Source of the DNA: Chimonanthus salicifolius
Lineage: Eukaryota > Streptophyta > Magnoliopsida > Laurales > Calycanthaceae
NCBI GenBank assembly: GCA_013350335.1
Contig: CM023535.1
Coordinates: forward strand, 28,755,631 to 28,819,630
Direction of reading: 5' to 3'
DNA length: 64,000 bases
The position numbers and the translations under genes are program-made. Within the stretch, counting starts at the first letter, position 1; the number at the start of each line of letters is the position of its first letter. Positions 23,258-36,665 of this stretch are shown here, piece after piece. The notes beneath the pieces were generated by a model, which was not told the origin of the DNA, made no database searches, and saw nothing but the letters and a program-made list of their open reading frames with translations.

Positions 23258-24025
23258 ATTTGAATTATAGATCCTATGGGATGTATTTTGATTGATTAAA
23301 GACTAATGGTTTTAAGTATTAATATTCACATGCAAATTGTGCTAAAATTATATTTAATCAAATTACTTTAAGTGTGTGTTCGGATGTTATAAAGTTTAAA
23401 ATTTAATTTATAGTAAAATATATTTCAAAATAAGTTTAAAGTAAGTATATATTTAATTCATTAGATGATAAGGATAAGGAGAAAGGTATAAATAATAAGA
23501 TAATAATTAGCTATTTAATTTAAATATATTGGAATTGTTTAATTTTACATATAAAGAGACATGAGTTTTATTTTATGTGATGTGATGGACCACAATATTA
23601 TAGAATTTAGATGATAAAAATATAAAATAATTTCCTATAAAAAAAGATATATTTATTTTAAAAAATGAGATTATACTATTATACTATGAGAAATGAAGTA
23701 ATGGCTAGGAGGAAGAGGATACTTAATATGGTATTTAACTCAATTTAAATGAGGTTGAGTTTAAATATTTAATTGGAAATCTTACATTTCAATGTTGATT
23801 GATCCATATCTATACTCATTGTTCGATTATTTAATGTTGCTTTTATCATTCATTCCACTGATTACAACAATTTTTTTAACGATTAAAGCATTCACAGTTT
23901 AAATATATATCATCTGATAAAATACAGATGTGTATGAATGATTTTAGTATTTTCCCTTTTCAAATAGTGAAGAGAATATGAAAAGTGTTCATTTGCCTTT
24001 GTCATTATCATCCGTATAAATAGAG
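23258..24025. other. AT-rich unassigned DNA between SIRE-A and SIRE-D
   Basis: 768 bp of AT-rich sequence without a long ORF or recognised repeat. It is presumably the older target DNA. Confidence 0.5.
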
Positions 24026-24659
24026 TGTTAGTGCCCCGGTTTGACCGGGTGACCGTTTTGTCAATTCTGTGACCAAGAAAAAGCATTGCCTTAGAAGAAT
24101 GAAGCAAGACTCTAAGAGTGATGAAGACTGAATCAAGCATTGAAGATGGAAGATCAAGTTGAAGATTCAAACATCACCATATGTATGGCAATCACCAGGG
24201 TAAATCAGCCATAGATGACATTAGGGTGAACCCAACACACCTAGGAAGACCTGAACTAGGCTTAGAGATCATTTTGGTAAATCATAATCTAGCCTAGTGG
24301 ACCTTGACAGCTAACAGAACTAGATGGAATCAAACTTCGAAAACTGATAAATTGTCAGGATGACCTATCGTGTCCGGCGATCTATCCCCTTGGACACGGA
24401 CGACCCTTCATGCTCTAACGATTCAACGTCCGGATTGATAAGGTTTCTGGTTGGAAAAATATTGTCAAACAGGTTCACTCTTTGGCTGATCCTATCGTGG
24501 GAACATGATCAATCGTGAAGGACATGACACGACCTATCGTGGTGGCGACCTGTCGGCTGGATTTTTCAAACTTTTGTTTGAAATCACTTTGTAAATCTTG
24601 GTTGCTCTTAGGACGATACTATCGTGAAATGATGATCTATCGTCAGTGATAGTGACGAT
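24026..24659 (+). repeat. SIRE-D 5' LTR, first part
   Basis: It starts TGTTAGTGCCCCGG, similar to the SIRE-A LTR start. It contains repeated degenerate CGACCTATCGTG-type motifs (24363-24655), a second family of short palindromic elements. It is broken at 24660 by an Athila-like LTR and resumes near 50053. Confidence 0.68.
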
Positions 24660-26429
24660 TGTTGTGCAATGCAAAGTTTTACATTTATTACTCGCATGCA
24701 TACGAACCATATATAGTATAGTAGTGTGAGTGTGAGGTCAAACCCAATGGAATTACAGAAAATATATCTTAAAAATATTTATAATTATTTATTAATTATT
24801 TAATTTAAATATCTAACTTGAAACTTATGTTGGTGGATCTTTTTAGAAAACATGGAAACAATGCATAACATAGATCTAATTAAAATCAGCTCATTTAATT
24901 TCAATCTTAGTTCATAATTGAGATTTGGATTTGGAGAGAAATAATAAACAATAAAGAATTAAAGAATTGAATAAATCAAACACTTTACATATGATACAAT
25001 GGAATTGGATCTAAGATGTCAAGAAAGCATTATTTTCCAAGTATTAATAATAAAATCTAAACCTAGAATCCAGAGCTCGCATAAATCAAATAACATTGTA
25101 TTCAAGTCATCCATTTCAATTATCTAAAAATTAAATCCATGGATTCTAATAAAAATATCCAAAAGTCAGACCTTAGATTAAATAGAAGTTGAATTCTAAC
25201 TTTAAATTTTCATTGCACTTTCGAAATCTAAAACCTTATAAATCGAAATTGAAGTTCTATTTAATACTTAATTTTCATTGCATCTAACTCTTAAATTTAC
25301 AATAAAATTCGAACGTGGTGTTAAAATTTAAAAACAAAATTAAATGGAAAACAATCATAACACATTATTATTTGATTGGAAAACCAGAGACTAATTATTT
25401 CATTGCACTTAGAAATTATTAAATACATGGAATTTGAATTTACAATTCTTGGAATTGAAATAAAAGAATACAAGATTAATTGGAAATAAAACTAAAATTC
25501 AAACCTAAAAACCCTTTAGTGCATGCGAATTTTCTAGATTTTCCTTGTTTTTTTTCTTTTCCTTCTCTATTGTTCACGCCAAGTCTTGAATCTCTAGGTC
25601 TAAATTCGAAAATCTCATGTAGCCCTAGTGTTCTATTTATAGGCTTTGGGAAAGGATTGATGGTTGGGATTAAATCAAAGTTTAGATGATGAATGGATGG
25701 TCAGGATTGCATTATTTTAAAGTGAGATGACTAGGGTTTACATAGGGTGGACCGGCTATTGTGGCTTGGAGAAGGGGTTGACTTGAAGACTAAGAATGAA
25801 ATTCGAATGGATGGGGATTGGATTAGGGTTGGTCGAAGATGGCTTAGGGTTTTAATGCTTAATACAATGCATGATTCAATGGCTAAGATGCAAAGTTGGT
25901 TTAAATGAATGGATGGATGTGCATGTGCAATTATGCATGTGTGTTTAGGGTTTGGATGAGGAGTAAACTTCGAATGGATTGGGATGGATTTTGTAAAATT
26001 GTGTGAGCTGTGTGGATGAGGTGTAAGAATCTACATTGCTTGGAATGAAAGTTGGATTAGATCTAGGGTTTTTCGAGTGGATAAGATGGATTCTTTGAAT
26101 GAATGATTGAGATCAAAAGATGGTTCTGATGGATGGTTAGATGGATTGTGGATATGTTAAAATTTTGTGTGAAGGGTTGAGATTTAAAGATTGACCTAGA
26201 TGAAGGATTAGATGAATGATCTAGATCTAATATGGATGTGTATGGAGTAAAATTCGAATGGAGGCTATAGGGTTTACCTATATTTTATACATGAAATGAA
26301 TGGTTTAGATTAATGATGAAATGAATGGTTGGTTATCAAGGAGAGGGGGTGTGCGAATGGATTAGGGTTTACTGTGAAATTCGAACATGGTGTTTGGATC
26401 TGAGGCCCTGAGCAGTTGGGCTTTCATTT
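24660..26429 (-). repeat. Athila-like LTR, first part
   Basis: From TGTTGTGCAA onward it parallels the Athila-2 LTR at 58108. Shared blocks include CGAACCAT...TAGTATAG, GAGGTC, CAAGAAAGCATTATTTTCCA and CCTAGAATCC...GAGCTC. The right half is rich in GGATGGAT-type purine words (25690-26350). It is interrupted at 26430 by Tekay-2. The small ORFs are not supported. Confidence 0.68.
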
Positions 26430-28493
26430 TGTAACGTCCCGCCCTTTTTCACTCGCTTCTTCCCGTAAATCAGAGTCTATTTTTTTTATATAACAGAATA
26501 GGGTGATAGAGCGCGGGACGTCACGACCAGAGCTAAGTCCGAACTTCCAAAGTCCGACCCTTAATTGGCCAACCCTATGTGTGCATGGACCAAGTCCACG
26601 AAAATGGTTCACACATAGCAATATAAACCTGCGGAATATTAACATCAAAATTGCGGAATCATAATAGAACCAAGTTCTATTCCATTCAGATAGCAAAGTA
26701 CGTCAAGTCCTTAATCATCATTTAAAATACCATAATTATCAAAATTAACATCTATCCATCGAAGTTATTACATTCCGAAATCTGGATACTCAAATACAAT
26801 TCCATGAGTAACTTTTATTAAAAATAATAAACTAAATCATCCAAGCTCCTATGCCTGGCCCGTCTTGCGTTCATCGTTCCCCTGATTTCCTGTATCATCA
26901 ACTAGGGTACAAGTAGGGCGTTAGAACATCGCGCCCAGTAGGTATTGTAGTTACGGCTAACACATGGTTAGTACAAAACATATAGTAATATCGTAATGTC
27001 AAAAACCATATAAAACCATGCCATGCAATGATGACAAATGCAATGAGTCCCACCCATCACATGTACATAAAAGTACCCACCACATAGGCCTTTCGGACGC
27101 GCCGACGGAGTGTAGACCCTCCGGATTCTTCCTGATTGGAAAAGCACATCAAGGTAGCCCACATAGGTTTTTCGGACGCCCCGACGGAGTGTTGACCCTC
27201 CGGTTACCAAAACCTTCATCCCATGCCATGCATGAGATGCCAATGAACACATGCTATTTTATAACATAAACATAGCATTTAAAATCACCTTTTCAAACGT
27301 AATCACCACATGCTATTTATACAATTAAACATAGCATTTGAAATTCAATATAAAGCATATCCTTTGAAACATAATTTCATCAAACATAAAATAAAACATA
27401 TGTACATAAACCCATGGTTTCAAAGAGGTGGAATCCTACCAAAGACCGTTACATGTCCTTGTGTTTTTCGTCGGGTAACCGCTCACTATCGTAAACACCT
27501 TGTGAGGTCCCGTTACCTTATAATATAAAATCAATCAAAACCAAGTCCCACTTGATTTAAAATATTTAAAGTCCATAACCAATCCCCATGGGGTTCGGCC
27601 ATACACCATGGCCGAACCCATGGCTAACTATTTTCACACTTATTTACAAAAATGCCATCCGTGGCTATCATTCCATAATTCCATCCTTTCAATCATTAAA
27701 AGTTGCCTAAGTTCATGTTTGATCCACAAACCATCTCATGGGGTTCGGCCATACATCATGGCCGAACCCATGATCTTTCAATTTAGGCGATATTTACAAT
27801 TTTGCCACTAGCGTAGGTTTATGTCTCCCCATTAATCCAATCATCATATTAAATCCATAAAATCTATGCAATTTGATTCATGGGGTTCGGCCACACACCA
27901 TGGCCGAACCCTATGACATCTTCATTCCATCTTAGGTCCAACAACCTAAGTTTATACTTAGAAAGTCCACATTTAGAAACTTTCTAATTTCATTATCCAA
28001 CTGCCATACTTAGAAAGTCCCTAAAATGGAAACTTTCTAAATTTATCATTTCCTATTCTTGGATCCATAATTCCAAGTTCTTTCCATAAATAAATAGTTT
28101 CCAAAATTAGCATGCATCTTTCCATACTTGGATAGTTTCCAAATTAAATTCCATAATTAGAAAGTTCTTAATTAAAACTTTCTAATTTAGTCTCCACCTT
28201 CCAAAAATAGAAACTTTCCAATTTTAATCTCCTCCTTCTATTTTTAGAAACTTTCTTAATAAACAACCTTCCATAATTAGAAATCATCTTCCATAATTAA
28301 AAGGTTTCCATAAATAAACCCTAGTGGGGTTCGGCCATACACCATGGCCGAACCTCACCCTTAGAGACAAATCCATCCTTTTTCATTTACCTTCTAAATT
28401 AGTAAGCAACTCCATGGGGTTCGGCCATACATCATGGCCGAACCCTATGGTTCATAATCTTCCTCTAACAATTATTAAATAAAACATTCATCC

Positions 28494-31400
28494 TGTAACA
28501 CCTCGGATTTTCAATTTATGATTTTATATGAAAATTATCCTTTAATTTGTGAATTTTAGATATGGATTTTAATTGGACAAAGGTTTGGGTCATTGGCCCA
28601 ATTAAGACCCAATTGATTGTGGAATATGTTTCATTAAAATTAAATGGGGTTGAATTAATTTAGTAATGCAATCCATGATATGTGCATGGAAGAAATTGAT
28701 GAAGGATTTTAGGAGTTGCATAGGTTTATGTGGGATTTTCATATCCACATAGATATGATAAAATATCTTGAGAAAATTAGATAAATGTGCATGGCCAAAA
28801 TTTAAAGATAGGTTAAGGGAAGATTTTAAAATAAGAAGGGGAGGTCGGCAATTACTAAACTAGTAAAAGGGGCGTACGACCTTAAAGGGGGTTGCCTATC
28901 TTAAGCACCTTCTAATTATGGGACCAAGGGAAGATTATAAAAAGGAGAGGTAGCAAGGGGCGCATGGTTTACACACCATAGCCGAATTTCTTTCTCTCTA
29001 TCTCTCATTCTCGGCAATACAACAAGAAGGAAAGAGGGCAGCCAGCAAGAGGGAAAAATCAAGAAGAATGAAAAGGATTGGAGGAGCAAAGAACAACCGG
29101 GAAAACCCGAAGGGTCGCGTAAATGGTTATTATCTTATTTATAAATTTGTTTTAAAGATAAAGAACCATAGGGTTCGGCCATGATGTTTGGCCGAACCCC
29201 ATGGAAGAAGATGGGTGTTGATTGATTTTTAAAAATGGAAAGAAAAGAACCATAGGGTTCGGCCATGGTGTATGGCCGAACCCCATGATTAATTAATGGA
29301 AGCACATGGTTTATTTAATGATGTTTGAATGAAAAAACCATGGAAGTTGTTAATAAAATTATGGGGTTTCAAGGATGAAGATAATGGATTTATACTTATG
29401 TTTTAAGAGGATTTTAATGGAGATATGGTTAGGGATGTGGGTCGGCCATCGCATGGCCGAGCCATGATTTGATTATGGCTAAGATATAAGATCAAAGGAA
29501 TGGAAGAAAAGGGGTGAGGTTCGGCCATGGTGTATGGCCGAACCCCACCAAATATGTTCATGAATTTTATGGGAGTTGTTGATAATGTTAATGCAATTAG
29601 ATTATGGAATTAATGGAAGAAAATTATGGAGTTATGTTCAAGGAAAGAAATTAAAGAGCCATAGGGTTCGGCCATGGTGTATGGCCGAACCCCATGGGGT
29701 TGTTTTGGAATGGTAGATGGATTTTGGTTGCTAAATTTGGAAAGCATCCAATTATGGAAAGATGGTTTCTAATTTAGGAAACTATCTAATTTTGGAAGGA
29801 GGTTGCTAAATTTGGAAAGCATCCAATTATGGAAAAATGGTTTCTAATTTAGGAAACTATCTAATTTTGAAAGGAGGTTGCTAAATTTGGAAAGCATCCA
29901 ATTATGGAAAGATGGTTTCTAATTTAGGAAACTATCTAATTTTGGAAGGAGGTTGCTAAATTTGGAAAGCATCCAATTATGAAAAGATGGTTTCTAATTT
30001 AGGAAATTATCTAATTTTGGAAGGAGGTTGCCAAATTGGAAAGCATCTATTTATGCAAGTAATATGATTAGAAAGTTGGACATCATGGGTTCGGCCATGT
30101 GCATGGCTGAACTCCATGAATCAATTTCTATAAATGTATGTCTATAAATATTTTTAAATGGAAGGTGGAGTTTAATTTATAAAAGATCTAAGAATGGAAA
30201 GAATGGATTGTTTTTGAAAAGATGGGGATTAAATTAGAAAAGCTTTTTGTTATGGACTTGCTATTTATGGATTTTCTTATAATGGCAAAGTGGTAATTAA
30301 AGGTTAAAATGAAAGGTCATGGGTTCGGCCATACACATGGCCGAACCCCACAAGTTTGGTTAATGGACTTTAAATGTTGTAAATCAAGTGGGACTTGGTT
30401 TTGATTGTTATTATATTATAAGGTAACGGGATCTCGCAAGCGGTGCGCAATCAGTGATCGATTGTTGGACAGAAGCGCAAAGACTCGTGAGTGGTCTTTG
30501 GTAGGATTCCACCTCTTTGAAACCATGGACTTATGTACACTTGTTTTATCTTATGTTTGATGAAAATTATGTTTCAAAGGATATGCTTTATTGAATTTCA
30601 AATGCTATGTTTAATTGTAGAAATAGCATGTGTTGAGTATGTTTCGAAAGGTGATTTTAAATGCTATGTTTATGTTATAAAATAGCATGTGTTTCATTGG
30701 CATCTCATGCATGGCATGGGGTGGAGGATTTGTAACCGGAGGGGTCACACTCCGTCGGGGCGTCCGAAAAACCTATGTGCGATACCTTGATGTGATTTTC
30801 CATCAGGAGAAATCCGGAGGGTCCACACTCCGCCGGGGCGTTCGGAAGACCTATGTGGTGGGTACTTTTATGTACATGTGATGGGTGGGACTCATTGCAT
30901 TTGACATCATTGCATGGCATGGATTTATATGGTTTTTGACATTACGATATTATATATGTTTTGTACTAACCATGTGTTAGCCGTAACTAAAATACCTACT
31001 GGGCGCGTTGTTCTAACGCCCTACTTCTACCCTAGTTGATGACACAAGTAATCAGGGGAACGAGGAACGCAAGACAGGCCAGGCATAGGAGCTTGGATGA
31101 TTTAGTTTATTATTTTCAATAAAAGTTACTCATGGACTTGTATTTGAGTATCTAGACTTCGGAATGTAATAACTTAGATGGATGGATGTTAATTTTGATA
31201 ATTATGGTATTTGAATGATGATTAAGGACTTGACGTACTTTGGTATCTGAATGGAATAGAACTTGGTTCTATTATGATTCCGCAATTTCGATGTTATGAT
31301 TCCGCAGGTTTATATTGCTATGTGTTAACCATTTTCGTGGACTTGGTCCATGCACACATAGGGTTGGCCAGTTAAGGGTCGGACTTTGGAGTTCGGACTT

Positions 31401-31508
31401 AGCTCGCGTCGTGACGTCCTGCGCTCTATCACTCTACACTGTTAAAAAAAAAAAAAAATAGACTCTGAATTTACCGGAAGAAGGGGTGAAAAAGGGCGGG
31501 GCTTTACA
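28494..31508 (+). mobile_element. Solo Tekay-type LTR (S3) in the Tekay-2 3' LTR
   Basis: 3.0 kb from TGTAACACCTCGG to GGGGCTTTACA, flanked by CATCC (28489-28493 and 31509-31513). It holds seven GTTCGGCCAT hairpins (29165-30345), the 75-bp minisatellite, two CCGTCGGGGCG units (30745-30860), the GGGCGCGTT hairpin (31001-31021) and TGACGTC (31412-31418). A near-identical left part lies at the equivalent place in the 5' LTR (45171). Confidence 0.93.
29726..30050. repeat. Minisatellite, four-plus units of 75 bp (a dimer of a 38-bp-type monomer)
   Basis: Units begin with GGTTGCTAAATTTGG at 29726, 29801, 29876 and 29951, with a partial unit at 30026. Each unit splits into two related halves, one with GCTAAATTTGGAAAGCATCC and one with TCTAATTTAGGAAACTATCT. 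Confidence 0.93.
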
Positions 31509-32780
31509 CATCCCTTCAAAACATTGGTATTGCCTCCATGGTTTCCAAGATCTAACTTAATATAACTTCGATGGGGTTCGGCCATACACCATGACCGAAC
31601 CCTATGGCTCAAAACCTTCTTTTAAAAATTTATCAATCCTTGATCCTTCATGATCTACTCATCTTATGAATTTCCTTTCCATGGGGTTCGGCCATACCCA
31701 TAGCCGAACCCTATGGTTCATCTTATTCCAACCCAAAAACCCATAATTTAAACTATGACTTTCCATGGTTTTCATTCCTTCAATATATCCAATAACCTTC
31801 CATTAAAAATCACCAACAACATCCATTAAAACCATATGAATTTATTAACCAACTCCCATGGTTTTTTCCTCATTCAAAATTCATACATTTACCATGTCTT
31901 CTTTCATGGGGTTCGGACATGCATTGTGGCCGAACCCTATGGTTCATGGTTTTATTAAAAATATCAAAAACCTTTCCCAATCTTCTTCCATGGGGTTCGG
32001 CCAAGCACCATAGCTGAACCCTATGGTTCTTTTCTTTTAAAACAATTTATCAAATAAAAATACTAACCGGTTCCGATTGATTTCTTGCTCTTCCAATCCT
32101 TCTCCTTTCTTCTTAATTTTTCCAAACCAAGAACACCTCTTGTTGGCTGCCTTCTCTTTGTCCTTGCCGTGAATGAGAGCTTGAAAGTAATAGAGAGAGA
32201 GTTCGGCTAATGGTGTAAACTGTGTGCCCCTCCTTGTTTCTCCTTTTATTACTCCCTCTTAATCCCAAGTTAGAAGGTGCTTCAGATAATCTTACCCCCT
32301 TGATACATTAGCAATTGTCGTGTACCCCTTGTCTTAGATTAGTAATGCCGTGTGCCTTCTTGTATTTCTTTCTTTGGAGAGTCCGAATTTTGGATATGAT
32401 ATGCGCCCCTCTTACCTTTTTTTTAAAGCTTCCGTTGCTCTCAATTTAAGATAGTAATTGCCGACCTTGGCTTCCCACTTTGGATAGTCCTAAATAAAAT
32501 ATGCCATGCGCATAATCATAGATATGCAATGTCATACACGGCCATGCACAATCTTATTAAATCTTTAATATCTTCTCAAGATATTGTAGCATATCACATG
32601 GATTGCGCATACTATTTAATTCAAGTCCCATTTAATTTTATGAAAACAATTCCAAAACCGTTGGGTCCTAATTGGGCCAATGACCCAACTCTTTACCCAA
32701 TTTAAAATCCATAACTAATATTCACAATTAAATGGGTAATTTTCATACAAATTGATAAATTGAAAATCCGGGGTGTTACA

Positions 32781-33407
32781 ATACAACCCTCTTTTTAAAA
32801 TTTTTGTCCCGAAAATCGAGTGAAGTAGGGTTTCAAACATTTACATAAATAGCTCAGGATGAGCTTTCCTCATTTCTGACTCGAGTTCCCATGTGGCTTC
32901 CTCAATGCCGTGTCGATCCCATACCACCATGACAAATTGGATCGCTCGGTTCCGTAACACCCTTTGTTCTGTGTCCACCACTCGGACAGGCTTTTCGACG
33001 TACGTCACGTAGCTCTGAACCTCTATGTCTTGTATGTTCAGCACATGAGAGGGATCAGGATTATACTTTCTCAACATCGATATATGGAACACATCATGTA
33101 AAGATGCCAACTGTGATGGGAGTGCCAATTGATAAGCCACGTCTCCCATCCTTCTTATGATTGAAAATGGTCCCACATATCTTGGCGACAATTTCCCTTT
33201 CTTTCCAAATCTCATGTGTCCCTTCCGTGGCGAGATTTTCAAGAACACCATGTCTCCCACTTCAAATTCAAGGAACCTCCTCCTCTTGTCAGCATAGCTC
33301 TTCTGACGACTTTACGCAGTCAATAGGTGCTGCCGTATCAACTGTATCTGTGCTGTAGTCTCTGCAACCAACTCAGGTGCAATCAGTGCAGGCTCACCGG
33401 CCTCTGT
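32781..33407 (-). pseudogene. Tekay-2 integrase C-terminus with chromodomain-like end
   Basis: Adjacent to the LTR is a purine tract (minus strand AAAAAGAGGG, about 32789-32799). The coding part, 33260 down to 32841, reads GDMVFLKISPRKG, then RYVGPFSII, FHISMLRKY and finally a chromodomain-like WDRHGIEEATWELE before the stop. In chromoviruses this region contacts histone marks and steers insertion. Upstream, an in-frame TAA at 33312-33314 (probably from CAA) separates it from the core. Confidence 0.88.
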
Positions 33408-34087
33408 CTAGCATACTGGTGACCTACATGGTCTACCATATAATGCCTCAAATGGAGCCATCTGGAGGCTTGCCTGGTAACTGTTGTTGTATGAGAATTC
33501 TACCAATGGCAAGTGATCCTCCCATCCACCCTTGAAATCTAGCATACATGCTCTCAGCATATCCTCTAGTGTCTGTATTGTCCTCTCAGACTGTCCATCA
33601 GTATGTGGATGAAATGCCGTACTAATCAGTAGATCTGTTCCCATGGCCGACTGCATGCTCTGCAAGTGAATCGACAATCTCTGTCGAACACAATAGTCCG
33701 AGGAATACCATGCAATCTGATGATTTGCTTGATATACCGCCTACCCAAAGTCTCAGATGAGTCTGTCATCTTGATAGGAATAAAATGTGCAGACTTGGTT
33801 AGTTGGTCTACCACGACCCTTATCGCATCGTTGCCCTTTGATGACCTTGGCAACCCTGTAACAAAATCCATAGAGATGTGCTCCCATTTCCATTCCGGCA
33901 CTGGTAAGGGTTTGAGTAGCCCTGGTGGCTTCTGATGTTCCGTCTTAACTTGTTGACAAGTTACGCAATGTGCTACAAATTCTGCCACATCTCTTTTGAG
34001 TTCGTGCCACCAATAATGTCTCTTCAGGTCGTGATACATCTTGGTACTGCCCGAATGAATTAGAGAGTTTGGTCTGATGTGCCTCAA
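33408..34087 (-). pseudogene. Tekay-2 integrase zinc finger and catalytic core
   Basis: The HHCC finger is visible as HSGSTKMYHDLKRHYWW followed by CVTCQQVK. The core has MDFVTGLPRSSKG (first D), the FDRDCRF block (second D), and [15 protein letters not shown] with the glutamate. A frameshift near 33650 splits the core, and another near 34060 separates it from RNase H. The DDE residues are all still encoded but not in one frame. Its neighbours give the normal gypsy order RT, RNase H, integrase. Confidence 0.9.
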
Positions 34088-34715
34088 CTAATAACTCTTT
34101 TCTGCAGCTCTTAGGTACATATACCATTCCTCGGAATACAAGACCTTGTCCTGGTCGTAACTCCCATTTCGGTATGATTTCACCAGTAGACATCTTGGCC
34201 CAAATCTCCTCCACCTCCGGGTCTGTCCGCTGTTCCTGTTCAATCTTGGTAACCATGTTGGACCGTATGATCAAATTGTATATAGTCCCATGGTCATTGA
34301 GGTAAAGTTTAAAATCTCGAATGGTATTTAGCATCTCCCATTCTGTCCTGATCAAACATGCCACTGATGCATGTGATAAACGGCTGAGGGCATCTCCCAC
34401 CTTGTTCGCCTTGCCAGGGTGATAACGAAGTGCGAACTCATAATCCGCCAGATATTCCATCCATTTACGCTGCCTCAAGTTGAGGTATTTCTTATCAAAC
34501 AAGTATTTCAATTGTCTTGATCCGTATACCACCACATGATTACTTTGACTGAGTGTACACCCCAGTCCCTGTCCTGAAGCATCGTATTGTACCTCATAAC
34601 ATTTGAATCTTTCCGGTAAAATTAAAATAGGTGCAGTTGTAAGTCTATTTTTCAGCTCCTAAAATCTCTGGTTGCACAAATTTGACCACTCATATTTGAC
34701 CCCTTTCTGAGTGAG
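34088..34715 (-). pseudogene. Tekay-2 RNase H remnant
   Basis: It reads from the RT end through FKCYEVQYDASGQGLGCTL (first catalytic D), then QSNHVVVYGSRQLKYLFDKK and LNLRQRKWMEYLADYEF to KVGDALSRL. The part normally between SRQLK and LKYLF is missing, an internal deletion of several dozen codons including an active-site segment. An in-frame TAG lies at 34659-34661, and a TGA at 34716-34718 cuts it from RT. The distal part (IEQEQRTDPEVEEIW, CRKELLVEAH) is the linker to integrase. Confidence 0.88.
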
Positions 34716-36227
34716 TCAAGTAAGTGGAGATGCAATTTTTGAGAAGTCCATGATAAATTTCCTGTAATAACCAGCCAATCCCAAAAAGCTACGGATCTCG
34801 GTTACATTCCTTGGAGCTTTCCAATCTCTTACTGCTGCTATCTTAGCCGGGTCCACGGCTATACCTTCTTCTGATATAACATGTCCCAAAGTGTCTAGAA
34901 CTATTCTCAGGTGCTCAGCATGTTCTTCCTTACTTTTGGAATAAATTAGGACGTCATCAATAAACACAATAACAAATTGGTCCAAATAAGGACGGAAGAT
35001 CCTGTTCATTAAATCCATGAACACAGCCGGTGCATTGGTGAGTCCAAACGGCATGACTATAAACTCAAATAATCCATACCGTATTCTGAAGGCTGTCTTT
35101 TCTATGTCTTCCTCCCTAACCCGGATTTGGTGATATCTGGACATCAGGTCAATCTTAGAAAAATGACTGGAACCTTTAAGTTGATCAAATAAATCATCGA
35201 TCCTGGGTAGAGAGTACTTATTTCTGACCGTCAGCTGGTTTAGTTTTCGGTAATCCACACACATACAGAGTGAACCATCCTTCTTCTTCACAAATAAAAC
35301 TGGAGCTCCCCAAGCCGATGTACTATTCCGAATGCACCCCAGTCTGAGCAGTTCATCAATTTGCTTCTTTAATTCAGACACCTCTACTGGTGCCATCTTG
35401 TAATGTGGTAATGACACTGGTGCATTGCCATGGTACAACTTGATTTCAAAATTGATCTCCCTAATGGGAGGCAAACCACGTGAATCAAATAATACAAAGG
35501 CGTAGGAACTACTGACTACTGCCATACCTTGAATCACAAAGTGATCCTCTGCTGCTGGAGGTGCTAAGGTGAATACCTGTCCAGATCCTGTAGGTGGCCA
35601 TCCCGCCTGATTAAATGTCCTGCCTCCACGTGAATTAGCTGGCCTAACTGGTGGAAGAGATGAACCCCTAGTATTAGAGGGTTTGTTGAGTTGTGGACAT
35701 TCCCTCTTAAAATGGCCAGGCTGATCACAATGAAAGCAGTTGCTCCCACCTCTGGGAGCCTGAGTGACTGATGCAAATGGGGAGGGATGATTGGGACGAA
35801 AGCCCCCTGTTGACCCAGTAGATGGTGAGGTTCTGCTAGAGTTCGGTCGGAAGCTCTTGTTGGGCTGGAATTTACCCTTCCCATTCTGAGCTCGGCGATT
35901 GTCAAAACGCGTCAACTCAGCCATCTCCTGCTCTGCTATAGTGGCCCTGCTGACCACCTCTGCCATTGTGGCTTCCTTGAATATAGTTACCTTGGCCCTT
36001 ATGCTAGGCCGAAGGCCCTGTTCAAACTTGCGTGCCCTTCGATACTCAGTATCCACCATATAAAATGCATATATAGATAAACTGAGAAACTCCTGATGGT
36101 ACTCTGCCACCATCATGGTACCTTGTACCAAAGATAGAAAAGCCTGTATCTGACGCTCCTTCTCCTCCTCAGGAAAATAATGTTTCAGGAAGGTAGCTGA
36201 GAACTACTTCCAAGTCTTGGCAATCCT
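34716..36227 (-). pseudogene. Tekay-2 gag C-terminus, deleted protease and reverse transcriptase
   Basis: This is a long open frame (471 codons from a non-ATG start at 36131). Order: end of the retrotransposon gag domain ([13 protein letters not shown] upstream, [12 protein letters not shown]), a CCHC knuckle [14 protein letters not shown], then a protease reduced to its beginning. The active-site lead YAFVLFDS is fused directly to [13 protein letters not shown], so most of protease is deleted. RT follows with [45 protein letters not shown] and the catalytic box FIDD ([12 protein letters not shown]). A second deletion lies between LRIVLDTL and [13 protein letters not shown] at 36204-36206 interrupts gag. 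Confidence 0.93.
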
Positions 36228-36359
36228 TGTAACACCCCGATTTCTCAAAGATATGAATATTTACGAAAATGCCACTGGATTGGTGAATTTAATAAATGTG
36301 ATTGTAAATGAGAAAATGGTGGGGCCCATTGTTCAAATTATGACCTTATGAACATAGTA

Positions 36360-36665
36360 TAAGGGTCAATTTATCATTAATGGGTAATGAACATCAAATT
36401 GGGTCAATATGGTTACTTGGGTCAAAGGACCCAATTGGGACCCAATGGGTCATAATGGACTTGTTTGACCATTGGGTGAGCCCAAATTTAATGGGGTTAA
36501 GCTGAAATGATTGGAAACTAAATGGAGCATAAATGGGTAGGCTTGAGGCACATATGAAAATCACATGCAAATGGCTAAAACAACCCATAAATGTGTCATG
36601 GCGTCAAATTGGATCCATGGGTTAAATGGGGACCCAATGGGTCGAGTTGATCATGTTGACCAAGG
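36360..36665. repeat. GGGTC/GACCCAAT short inverted-repeat cluster in S5
   Basis: GGGTCAA, GGACCCAATTGGGACCC and CCCAATGGGTC recur in both orientations, giving several overlapping small palindromes. The wider TTGGGTC/GACCCAA word also occurs near the LTR start of other copies (for example 7125-7265). Confidence 0.7.

Larger units (their letters stand above)
26430..32780 (-). repeat. Tekay-2 3' LTR (interrupted)
   Basis: LTR sequence occupies 26430-28493 and 31509-32780, about 3.3 kb in total, around the solo LTR S3. It carries the GGGCGTT hairpin (about 26916-26937), CCGACGGAG units (27085-27205) and about nine GTTCGGCCAT hairpins (27588-28440 and 31573-32015). Confidence 0.9.

Noticed and set aside
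25480..25689. 69-codon ORF in the Athila-like LTR
   Set aside because: No domain, and it lies in AT-rich LTR sequence.
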